Assembly (NCBI RefSeq): GCF_031581265.1
Contig: NZ_JAVLBQ010000008.1
Span: 33,369 to 97,368 of the forward strand
Source: Gracilimonas sp031581265
GTDB lineage: Bacteria; Bacteroidota; Rhodothermia; Balneolales; Balneolaceae
Direction: 5' to 3'
Length of the DNA: 64,000 nt
The position numbers and the translations under genes are program-made. Shown in pieces: positions 8,781 through 16,303 of this stretch. Within the stretch, counting starts at the first letter, position 1, and each line of letters begins with the position of its first letter. The notes under the pieces were generated by a model. That model searched no databases. It saw nothing but the letters and a program-made list of their open reading frames with translations, and was not told the DNA's origin.

Positions 8781-9704
8781 ATGGAAGAACTTATCAACCG
8801 TATTGAGCAGTTTATAGCTGATTCTCCAACTATAGCTGTACAAATTACAGAGACGCTCATCATTTTATTTTTACTGTGGATCGTACGAATTTTTGCTGTC
8901 CGCATATTGCAGAAGAATGTTGAGAACAAGAAAGCAGTCTATAAGTGGAAGAAAAATATTACCTACATCACTTTCCTGATTGCGGTGATGGTATTGGTAC
9001 AAGTTTGGTTTGCGGCGCTTGGGCAATTGGGTACGTTCCTTGGATTGTTGTCAGCCGGTATTGCCATTGCACTAAAGGACCCGGTTACAGATTTAGCCGG
9101 TTGGTTATTCCTGATATGGAGAAAACCATTTGATATTGGAGACCGCATTCAGGTGGGAAATGTGAAGGGAGATGTTATTGACATCCGGGTTTTTAAATTT
9201 ACTTTACTTGAAATCGGGAACTGGGTCGATGCTGATCAAAGTACGGGACGGGTTATACACATCCCAAACCATAAAATTTTTACCGATGATATCGGCAATT
9301 ACACCAGCGATTTTGAATTTGTTTGGAATGAAATGGGTGTTTTAGTCACTTTTGAAAGTGACTGGAAAAAGGCTAAAACGATCCTTCAGAATATAGCAGA
9401 TAAGGTGTGCAAAGAATTTGTAGAACAAGCGAGGGAAGAGGTTAAAAAAGCAGAAAAGTCTTACTTAATTCAGTATCGATATCTTACCCCGATTGTTTAC
9501 ACCAATGTAAAAGACAGTGGAATTAACCTAACCATACGCTACCTCTCAAATCCCAGAACCCGGCGGAGTATCTCTCAAAACCTCTGGGAAAACATTCTCG
9601 AACGTTTTGCAGAGCACGACGATATTGACTTCGCCTACCCAACCATTCGCTACTACGATAATCCTGCCGAAGGAAAGCCCGGCACCACTCCCTCAGGGAA
9701 TTAA
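8781..9704 (+). CDS. MscS-family mechanosensitive ion channel
   Basis: Small-conductance mechanosensitive channel family protein, 307 residues, opened by membrane tension to release solutes on osmotic downshock. Two N-terminal helices (about 17-42 and 60-80) precede the pore helix, rich in Gly/Ala (LGTFLGLLSAGIAIALKDPV). The beta-domain follows (GWLFLIWRKPFDIGDRIQVG, IDIRVFKFTLLEI, IPNHKIFTDDIGNY). The cytoplasmic C-terminal part is shorter than in large MscK-type members. The gene is convergent with the SRAP-like gene, the two stop codons being 39 bp apart. Family call is secure. The ion preference and gating class cannot be read from sequence. Confidence 0.93.
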   Translation: MEELINRIEQFIADSPTIAVQITETLIILFLLWIVRIFAVRILQKNVENKKAVYKWKKNITYITFLIAVMVLVQVWFAALGQLGTFLGLLSAGIAIALKDPVTDLAGWLFLIWRKPFDIGDRIQVGNVKGDVIDIRVFKFTLLEIGNWVDADQSTGRVIHIPNHKIFTDDIGNYTSDFEFVWNEMGVLVTFESDWKKAKTILQNIADKVCKEFVEQAREEVKKAEKSYLIQYRYLTPIVYTNVKDSGINLTIRYLSNPRTRRSISQNLWENILERFAEHDDIDFAYPTIRYYDNPAEGKPGTTPSGN

Positions 9705-9745
9705 AAATTAAATTCAGACCATTTTAAATTTTGAATTTTTAATTC
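9698..9745. terminator. AT-rich convergent hairpin spanning both stop codons
   Basis: GAATTAAAAATT (9698-9709) pairs perfectly with AATTTTTAATTC (9734-9745). The arms overlap the stop of the MscS gene and the stop of the convergent SRAP-like gene. The stem contains T-runs on either strand, so it may act as a bidirectional terminator, although an AT-only stem is weak. Confidence 0.5.
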
Positions 9746-10430
9746 ACTCATCCTCTTCCGCCCCATCATAGTTTCTTAGTTTTGGAATAGGTTGAATGAG
9801 TTCTTTTGAATTGTTTGACGGATCATTCACCAACTCTGGAACTCTAAATACCGACATTTCAGGGAGCAGCATATCCCCTGAAAATCCTTTCTTCAACAGC
9901 TTCTCACCGTCTCCATTTAGCCAGACATCATATTCTTTTTCTTGTAAAATGACAGGCATTCGGTCATCTAACGGTTCTACTAACGCATTGGCTTTCATAG
10001 TTAAAACTGCAAAAGCGTGAATCGGCTTACCCTCATCATCTTCATATTCAGTATAGATCCCGGCAAATCCTGCCACTTCGTTTGTAAGTACACGTAAGTA
10101 AAAAGGCAACGGATCTTTCACCGTTTCTTTCCATTTATAAAATCCTGAAGCCGGAATAATACATGGACCGGATTTAACGAATCCTGCCAATAAATCGTCC
10201 TCCAAAACATCCTCTTGGGGGATCTCAACTAACTCCTCATCTTGACTTTTCGGTTTCAGCCCCCAAATTGACTTAACCAAATTTCGATTATCTCCTTCCT
10301 GTAAAATAATGGGCATCGTGTGACCGGGCATCACATTATAGTTTGGTTGATACATGGCCTCCGAATCCGAACTGACCCCAAAAGCATCTTCGATTATATA
10401 TTTATCGGCCTCTAAAACATATCTTTCCAT
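9744..10430 (-). CDS. SRAP (YedK/HMCES)-family protein lacking the catalytic residues
   Basis: Homologue of the SOS-response-associated peptidase family, whose members covalently trap abasic sites in single-stranded DNA through Cys2. The fold markers are present: NVMPGHTMPIIL, SIWGLKPK, GPCIIPASGFYKW, FAGIY, FAVLTMKANALVEPLDDRMP, VIL. The active site is not. The protein begins MERYVL where family members begin MCGR, so Cys2 is absent. No NARAE motif is visible. The Glu of GFYEW is Lys (GFYKW), and the His of IHDRMP is Asp (LDDRMP). No upstream in-frame codons restore MCGR. At 228 residues it has family length and no frameshift, so it looks like a maintained non-catalytic paralogue. It might bind DNA without cross-linking, but its role is unknown. 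Confidence 0.82.
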   Translation of the reverse strand: MERYVLEADKYIIEDAFGVSSDSEAMYQPNYNVMPGHTMPIILQEGDNRNLVKSIWGLKPKSQDEELVEIPQEDVLEDDLLAGFVKSGPCIIPASGFYKWKETVKDPLPFYLRVLTNEVAGFAGIYTEYEDDEGKPIHAFAVLTMKANALVEPLDDRMPVILQEKEYDVWLNGDGEKLLKKGFSGDMLLPEMSVFRVPELVNDPSNNSKELIQPIPKLRNYDGAEEDE

Positions 10431-10565
10431 AGTAACTCCGTTCCGTTATTTCCTTTCTTGTATTAACGAGATGTAAGGTTATTATTGTTCCTTTTATATG
10501 AAAGCTATTTGTATAATAAACTTATACAGCAGATTTTTTACCTTCTCATCAAAAAAAAATATTCT

Positions 10566-11513
10566 ATGCAAAACCTATTTTATAATGCTGAAGAAAACAG
10601 AATGCGAGCCTTGTTCAGGGTTCTTTTGTTTATCATTCTATTCTTTCTTGCTTCAGGTTTACCCCTCCTAATCCCAATTGAACCAATCAGCTACCTTTTA
10701 CAATCGGTTTTAAGTTTCGGTGTTTTCTACCTGATGATACGGTTCACGGATAAACGCCCCTGGCAATTTTCGGGGCTTCAGCTAAACTCAACCTGGGCAA
10801 AAGAATGTATTGCCGGAATTGCAATTGCAGCATTTGTCATGGGATTGATTTTTTTGGGAGTTTGGGGCACCGGGGGACTTGAAATAACGGGTTTTGGATG
10901 GGAGCGTAATACAGAGAGAAGCTGGCTTATCCCCCTTCTGATATTTTTAGTACAAATGATGTCGGTTGGTTTTTACGAAGAAGTGATGGCACGCGGATAT
11001 TTGATCCCAAATATTACTGAAGGATTTACCTTCGATAACTTTAGTGCGCGGAAAGCCACTGTGTTTGCCATTTTAATCAGTTCTTCTTTTTTTGGAATTT
11101 TGCATGCCGGCAATCCCAATGCGACTTTAACAGCAGTTTCAAACATTATTCTGGCCGGAGTTATGCTCGCCATTCCCTTTGTAGTCACAGGCAGATTGGC
11201 CTTATCAATAGGACTTCATTTCTCATGGAATTTCTTCCAGGGAGGAGTCTTTGGGTTTCGGGTAAGCGGGATGGAAATTCGAAGTTCAATCATCCAAGTA
11301 CAGCAGGGCGGGCCCGACTGGTGGACCGGAGGCGCCTTTGGCCCTGAAGCCGGCGTCATTGGCATTCTTGGGATTCTACTCATAATCATCATGAGTGTGG
11401 GCTACCTTAAGTTCACCGGCGTTCAACTCAATCTGAACAAAGTATTCTCATCACCTTATAAAAAACTAAAAAATGCTGATCAGGAAGTTCAAAAGACGAA
11501 CGTTGATAATTGA
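10566..11513 (+). CDS. CPBP-family (CAAX/Abi) intramembrane metalloprotease
   Basis: Multi-pass membrane protease of the CPBP family (Rce1 fold). I take the ATG at 10566 (MQNLFYNAEENRMRAL, 315 residues). The frame extends back to a TTG at 10485, but that 27-residue extension is not family-like. Around seven to eight helices are visible. The three catalytic blocks are intact: EEVMARGYL (EExxxR), FFGILHAG (FxxxH) and HFSWNFFQG (HxxxN). Members process CAAX proteins in eukaryotes. In bacteria they take part in peptide maturation, bacteriocin immunity or envelope stress, mostly uncharacterised. It stands alone between two minus-strand genes, and its substrate is unknown. Confidence 0.9.
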   Translation: MQNLFYNAEENRMRALFRVLLFIILFFLASGLPLLIPIEPISYLLQSVLSFGVFYLMIRFTDKRPWQFSGLQLNSTWAKECIAGIAIAAFVMGLIFLGVWGTGGLEITGFGWERNTERSWLIPLLIFLVQMMSVGFYEEVMARGYLIPNITEGFTFDNFSARKATVFAILISSSFFGILHAGNPNATLTAVSNIILAGVMLAIPFVVTGRLALSIGLHFSWNFFQGGVFGFRVSGMEIRSSIIQVQQGGPDWWTGGAFGPEAGVIGILGILLIIIMSVGYLKFTGVQLNLNKVFSSPYKKLKNADQEVQKTNVDN

Positions 11514-11530
11514 AATGGTTGTTCAACAAA

Positions 11531-11558
11531 AAAGGCATCTCAAAAGTGAGATGCCTTT
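11531..11558. terminator. Terminator hairpin between CPBP protease and helicase-like gene
   Basis: A perfect 12-bp stem AAAGGCATCTCA/TGAGATGCCTTT (11531-11542, 11547-11558) has a 4-nt loop. A-rich and T-rich arm ends face both ways. It lies between two convergent genes and probably terminates both. Confidence 0.85.
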
Positions 11559-11594
11559 ATAGATTCAAGAATTGTTTGGCAGATTAAACCAAAA

Positions 11595-13136
11595 TTAGTT
11601 GTTAAACAATTTTTTGATCCACCCAAAAGCCCCATCGGAACTGCTTGGAGAGGGACGCTTACCATCTTTCTTACCTTTCTTACCGCCGGTTAATCCGTCA
11701 TAAGTAGGTCTTGGCAATCCATTCGATTTCTTCTCTTTTTTAGGCTTACGTCGTTTTCTATCCTGCTTGCTCTTCTCTTTGTCAGATTTTTTATCTGATT
11801 TTTTACCGCGGCTTTTCTTCTCTTTCACTTCTTCGGGAAGAGGAATTTCGGTAGGAGCATATCCAACTTTCTTAACAATCTCATCAATATCATCTTTATC
11901 CATTTTAGACACCAATGAAACCATACGAGCGGCTTTCCCCCTCCCAATCAATTCAGCACGGTATTTATACTCTTCTACTTCATTAGGAACATCATAATTA
12001 ATGACCTGCTTCACTTCATCCAGCTCTACTTCAGTCGCAGACAATCCGCCTACCAACAAAATTTTCATATCGCCGGAAACAAATTTCCCGAAGCGCTCAT
12101 CGTAATATTCCTGCTTCAACCCTTTGTTGATGCTTACCACACCCCATCCTTTTTTGCGAATAATGCGGAATAATCGATCTGTAGTGCGTTTAGAAGCAGC
12201 AAACACTACGATCTTATCAGTCAGTGTATCTTCCAGGTGAGCAAGTAAGGTTGAAATTTTAGCCCGGGGCGGAACATAAATATATGCCTGGGTAAGATCT
12301 TCCGGAACCGTTGGTTCTTCTTCGGGGCTACCGTTAGAAGAATGACTCTGCTGTTGTGGTTCTTCCTCTTTTTCTTCAGGATTCAGCACCACGTCCACAC
12401 TTGCTTCAGCAAGCTTACGTTCTACTTCCTCCTGATCGAGCACAAATTCCTCTTGCTCATCCTTACTTTCTTCCGTTGAGCTTTGCTCACTTTCAGAAGA
12501 ATTGTCAGCTATAGCAGTATCATCAAAACCAACAACAACCGGATCTTTTAATAACATCTCCGATAATTGCTGCGTGGCTTTGTTATTTGATTTAGAAAAA
12601 ATGAGCACTTGTGGATCACTTTCCACATTCTGCATGATGTCCTTAACCCGGCTCACCAAGTTATAGTTCTCCATGCCGTGAGCCTCGTCTACAATAACGA
12701 GATCCACGTTAGAAAGCGTTAGCTCATGATTATCCAGTATTTCAATTAGCCGGCCGGGATTAGCTACCACAACCGGTGCGCCATCTTTTATCGCTTGTTC
12801 TTGCTCAGTGCGAATTCCTTTCATTGAAAGCGCAGCACTGCTGATTTGTGCATGGTAGCCCATAGCCCAAACCGTTTCGTCTATTTCCTTAACTCGCTCA
12901 ATAGATGGTGTTAATATTAAAACTCGTGTGCCAGAAACCTCTCCGTTACTTATCAACTTCTGCAATGCAGGGATCAAAAATACTCCATCATCATCGGCTT
13001 CATGTTGTACAAGCATATATTTGCCTTGCAGTGCCGATGGGATAACTTCATTTTGGAGAGGTGTTGGTTTTTCAATTCGTACGTCGGCCAGTCCACTTAT
13101 TAAGTCAGGACTCAGGCCAAATTCTTCAAAAGACAA
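11595..13136 (-). CDS. DEAD-box RNA helicase-like protein with degenerate ATPase motifs
   Basis: Two RecA-like domains of DEAD-box layout in 513 residues. The N-terminus (FGLSPDLISGL, KPTPLQNEVIPSALQGK) matches the Q-motif region. Where motif I (AxTGxGKT) should be, the sequence reads LVQHEADDDGVFLIPAL, so the P-loop is gone. Motif Ib (ANPGRLIEIL) and motif II (VIVDEAH) survive. Motif III (SAT) is not recognisable (FSKSNNK). Motif V reads LLVGGLSATEVELDEV in place of T-D-x-x-A-R-G-x-D, and motif VI reads ELIGRGKAA. An acidic spacer (about residues 205-280) separates the domains. A basic tail (about 430-500, rich in KK, RGKK, KKEKK) could bind RNA. The frame is intact, so this appears to be a pseudo-helicase kept for RNA or ribosome binding. 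Activity as an ATPase is unlikely. Confidence 0.82.
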   Translation of the reverse strand: MSFEEFGLSPDLISGLADVRIEKPTPLQNEVIPSALQGKYMLVQHEADDDGVFLIPALQKLISNGEVSGTRVLILTPSIERVKEIDETVWAMGYHAQISSAALSMKGIRTEQEQAIKDGAPVVVANPGRLIEILDNHELTLSNVDLVIVDEAHGMENYNLVSRVKDIMQNVESDPQVLIFSKSNNKATQQLSEMLLKDPVVVGFDDTAIADNSSESEQSSTEESKDEQEEFVLDQEEVERKLAEASVDVVLNPEEKEEEPQQQSHSSNGSPEEEPTVPEDLTQAYIYVPPRAKISTLLAHLEDTLTDKIVVFAASKRTTDRLFRIIRKKGWGVVSINKGLKQEYYDERFGKFVSGDMKILLVGGLSATEVELDEVKQVINYDVPNEVEEYKYRAELIGRGKAARMVSLVSKMDKDDIDEIVKKVGYAPTEIPLPEEVKEKKSRGKKSDKKSDKEKSKQDRKRRKPKKEKKSNGLPRPTYDGLTGGKKGKKDGKRPSPSSSDGAFGWIKKLFNN

Positions 13137-13345
13137 TGGTTACACCTCTTTCATTTTTGGCGTTATAGTTCAATTTTCAAAGATCTTGTCTTTGTAACAA
13201 AGACTTTTAAATATACAAAAAATGTTAACTAAGCTCAGATTTATTGCTTTTACCATCTCGCAGTTTATATTCCCACCAGTAACTTGTCATTAAAGCGTTC
13301 AATTGCTACCATCCAACCGCCAAGCCTTAACCAATTGATTACATT

Positions 13346-14911
13346 ATGAGTAACGACTTTGCAGGTACTACACAAAAATGGAAAGACCCCAAAACCCGCC
13401 GGCGAATTGGAGTGGGAGTTGTACTCGCTTTAGTTATTGCCGGAGTTTATGCGGGAGTTAATGAAGTTTTTCCTGAGCAAGACGGTCACTATGGCATTTG
13501 GTCCATTATGCCGCCACTTGTAGCTATTGTTTTGGCTTTTTATACGCGTGAAGTTGTCAGCTCTCTTTTTATCGGGGTGGCTTTGGGAGGTGTTATTTCC
13601 GGAAAGATTAATATCGTACAGGATTTTTTGATCCCCTCCGTGGGAACCGAAAGTTTTGCTTTGATAATCATTGTGTACCTCTGGGCTTTAGGTGGTTTGA
13701 TAGGAATCTGGACCCGAACCGGAGGAGCTGAAAAGTTTGCAATTTGGGCCAGTGAGAAAATGGTTCGGGGCCCTCAAACTGCCAAATTCTTCACCTGGAT
13801 GATGGGACTCATCTTTCACCAGGGAGGAACCATCAGTACCGTGCTTACCGGAGCTACCGTTCGTCCCATTGCCGACAAACACAAAGTGTCTCATGAAGAA
13901 CTGGCTTACATGGTAGATTCCACGGCATCGCCCGCAGCTACACTTATTCCTTTCAATGTTTGGCCTTTTTATGTAGGCGGATTGATTATTGGCACCCTTC
14001 CCCTTTTTGAAACCACCCAGGAAAGTATTGCCTTTTTCTTTACGGCTTTGCCTTATAATTTTTATGCCATTTTCGCGATTCTGCTCACGTTACTTTTTGC
14101 ATGGGATAAATTTCCTTTTGTGCCTGGTAAAAAAATGAGATTAGCGATTAAAAGAGCACGTGCCGGTCAGGGACTTGATCGGGAAGGTGCGACCCCCATG
14201 GCTGCAGATGAACTCACCAAAAGGGAAATTCCCAAAGATTATAATCCGGGTTTAATTGACTTTTTTGGGCCTATTGGCACGTTGTTGGGAGTCGCCATCA
14301 TCCCTTATATAGTTACCCGGTTTTTTATGGACATGGGTGAAAATGCTATCCTGCTGATTGCCGAAGCTTTCATCCTGGCTGTGTTGGTTGGCTTTGGAAT
14401 TGCGCTTGCCAAAGGAATGAAACTACAGGTAGCCATCGACGGATTTATTGATGGATGTAAAGGCGTAACCATTGGGGCCATAATTTTGGCCCTGGCCGTT
14501 ACCCTCAAAGAAGTTGCTGATGCAGTTGGAACAGCACCTTATGTAGTTGACTTAGTTGGAGACGTGATTCCCCCATTCTTGCTGCCGGGTCTATTAATGG
14601 TGCTTTGCATGCTAATTGCCTTTTCAACGGGAACTTCCTGGGGAACTTATGCGGTGGTATTTCCTGTAGCAATTCCATTGGCCTGGGCTGTGGTACCGGA
14701 TCCGTTTTTCCTTACTCTTTGCTTCTCAGCTGTAATTGGAGGATCTGTATTTGGTGATCAGTGCTCCCCCATTTCCGATACCACCATACTTTCCTCGCTG
14801 GCTACCGGTTGTGACTTAATGGATCACGTACAAACTCAGTTTCCTTTAGCTATTTTAGCCGGAACACTTGCGGCTATAACATATGCCGGGATGGTTATCT
14901 TTTTTGTTTAA
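13346..14911 (+). CDS. nhaC: NhaC-family Na+/H+ antiporter
   Basis: Large polytopic inner-membrane protein of 521 residues and about 12-13 helices, of the NhaC superfamily that exchanges Na+ for H+ or couples to amino acids. Recognisable parts include GIWSIMPPLVAIVLAFYTRE near the N-terminus, GLIFHQGGTISTVLTGATVR in the middle, YMVDSTASPAATLIPFNVWP, and near the C-terminus FSTGTSWGTYAVVFPVAIPL with GSVFGDQCSPISDTTILSSL, the best-conserved family signature. A marine or saline habitat would suit such a transporter (inference). Upstream lies a 209-bp divergent region shared with the helicase-like gene. It converges with the propeller gene just after its stop. Confidence 0.92.
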   Translation: MSNDFAGTTQKWKDPKTRRRIGVGVVLALVIAGVYAGVNEVFPEQDGHYGIWSIMPPLVAIVLAFYTREVVSSLFIGVALGGVISGKINIVQDFLIPSVGTESFALIIIVYLWALGGLIGIWTRTGGAEKFAIWASEKMVRGPQTAKFFTWMMGLIFHQGGTISTVLTGATVRPIADKHKVSHEELAYMVDSTASPAATLIPFNVWPFYVGGLIIGTLPLFETTQESIAFFFTALPYNFYAIFAILLTLLFAWDKFPFVPGKKMRLAIKRARAGQGLDREGATPMAADELTKREIPKDYNPGLIDFFGPIGTLLGVAIIPYIVTRFFMDMGENAILLIAEAFILAVLVGFGIALAKGMKLQVAIDGFIDGCKGVTIGAIILALAVTLKEVADAVGTAPYVVDLVGDVIPPFLLPGLLMVLCMLIAFSTGTSWGTYAVVFPVAIPLAWAVVPDPFFLTLCFSAVIGGSVFGDQCSPISDTTILSSLATGCDLMDHVQTQFPLAILAGTLAAITYAGMVIFFV

Positions 14912-14924
14912 AAAAACTTACGCA

Positions 14925-16241
14925 TTAATTGCAAAAATTGAATGCTTCAACATTTTGAGTATCAGAAGGTAATGAGATGCTTTGTTGTACTTTCCTGCTT
15001 TTTTTAAGTCTCAAATGAACCTGTGAATCAAAACAATTGTCACAATCATCAATAATTTGAATTCTGCCCCACATTTTATGATCTATCAAAAAATCTGATA
15101 CTTCCTTGTAATCACCCTCATCAGCCTTAAAGAACCAGCTATCTTCTTTTACATAAATATTGACAGGAATCAGTTTTTGCTTCGCTTGTTCATAGAAATC
15201 CATCATTCCGCTTTCACAAGACTCACAAATATCCTCTATCGATGAGAGATAGACATCTAAGCTATAATCAGAACATTTCCCTATTGAATTAATTGGGGCT
15301 TTTAAAATTTCATTATTTGAATAATAGAAGATAGACCCCTTATTCACTCCTATCACCTCCCCCAAACTAAAATTCCCTATCTGTTCGAACTCTTGATGCT
15401 CATAATTGTATTCTAATAGTGCACTCCCTTTTTTATATGACTTGATCTGAATTAAAAACGTGTTTGGTTGGTTCCCTTTAACAATTGATTGTACCAATTT
15501 ATAAGCAGGCGTAAACTTATATTTTAACACATTATCTACTATTTCATTGGGCATTTCATTCTCAATCTTCTTTCCCAATGATTTAGTTTCAATACCAGGT
15601 ATTTCAATTGAATAAAGGGAGTCACGATAAAAAACATAAAAGTTGTTTTTATTTGGGTAATAAATCACTGAAGCTTGATTTGCCCGTTTAGCTATTTTTT
15701 TATCATAAAAAGGGTTCAGCCTTATTTCTTCTTCGATTTGGAAAAATAATCCCCTCTCATCATTTTCTTTACCAAATACGTCTTCACCCGTATAGTATAC
15801 ATCAAATAAACTTTTCTCTCCATCTGGTGATATTGTTTTTGGCTTGATTCTTAATCCCAAAAGCTTATTGTTATATCCAAATAGATTCATAGGGTTTCCT
15901 TCTAATACCGTCTCCGTTTTAAAGGAAAAATCATCCTTGTTGATTTCAACAATCTTATACCCTCTTTTATCCAAAACGTAGAGGATGTCATCAGATAAAG
16001 TTATAGAAATGAATGATGATGAAAATTCTCCCGGCCCTCTTCCTTGTGCCTCAAACTCTGCAACAATAGATCCCAAAGAATCAATTTTGACAACTTTACT
16101 TTCTCCATCTACTGTTGCGTAGAAAAAGGTATTGTCAAATAGAATGTTTTCTAATTTCGGTAAATTACCTTGGGCTTTAGCATCATTGCAGAGGCATGGG
16201 AATATTGAGATAAGAGCGATGAACCATATTGTTTTTTTCAT
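14925..16241 (-). CDS. Secreted six-bladed beta-propeller protein
   Basis: A 438-residue exported protein with a signal peptide (MKKTIWFIALISIFPCLCND, cut near AKAQ). The repeated beta-strand pattern is typical of Bacteroidota 6-bladed propeller (BF3864-like) proteins. Blades are visible as NILFDNTFFYATVDGESKVV and then QGRGPGEF. Next come SDDILYVLDKRGYKIVEI, GYNNKLLGL and further strand pairs. The GRGPGEF motif recurs in the lipoprotein at 57749-58858, so the two are distant relatives. The C-terminal 100 residues contain several cysteines (CSDY, CESCESG, CDNCF) that could form disulfides or bind metal. Proteins of this type are common but their function is unknown. The gene is monocistronic. 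Confidence 0.75.
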   Translation of the reverse strand: MKKTIWFIALISIFPCLCNDAKAQGNLPKLENILFDNTFFYATVDGESKVVKIDSLGSIVAEFEAQGRGPGEFSSSFISITLSDDILYVLDKRGYKIVEINKDDFSFKTETVLEGNPMNLFGYNNKLLGLRIKPKTISPDGEKSLFDVYYTGEDVFGKENDERGLFFQIEEEIRLNPFYDKKIAKRANQASVIYYPNKNNFYVFYRDSLYSIEIPGIETKSLGKKIENEMPNEIVDNVLKYKFTPAYKLVQSIVKGNQPNTFLIQIKSYKKGSALLEYNYEHQEFEQIGNFSLGEVIGVNKGSIFYYSNNEILKAPINSIGKCSDYSLDVYLSSIEDICESCESGMMDFYEQAKQKLIPVNIYVKEDSWFFKADEGDYKEVSDFLIDHKMWGRIQIIDDCDNCFDSQVHLRLKKSRKVQQSISLPSDTQNVEAFNFCN

Positions 16242-16303
16242 ATCTATTTAAGTACAAACTGAATGGTAATGTTAGCTATTCAGGTTTCATTAAAAATTTT
16301 ACA

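Noticed and set aside
10485..10565. 27-residue N-terminal extension of the CPBP protease
   Set aside because: Starts from TTG with no ribosome site and is not family-like. The ATG at 10566 begins a standard start.
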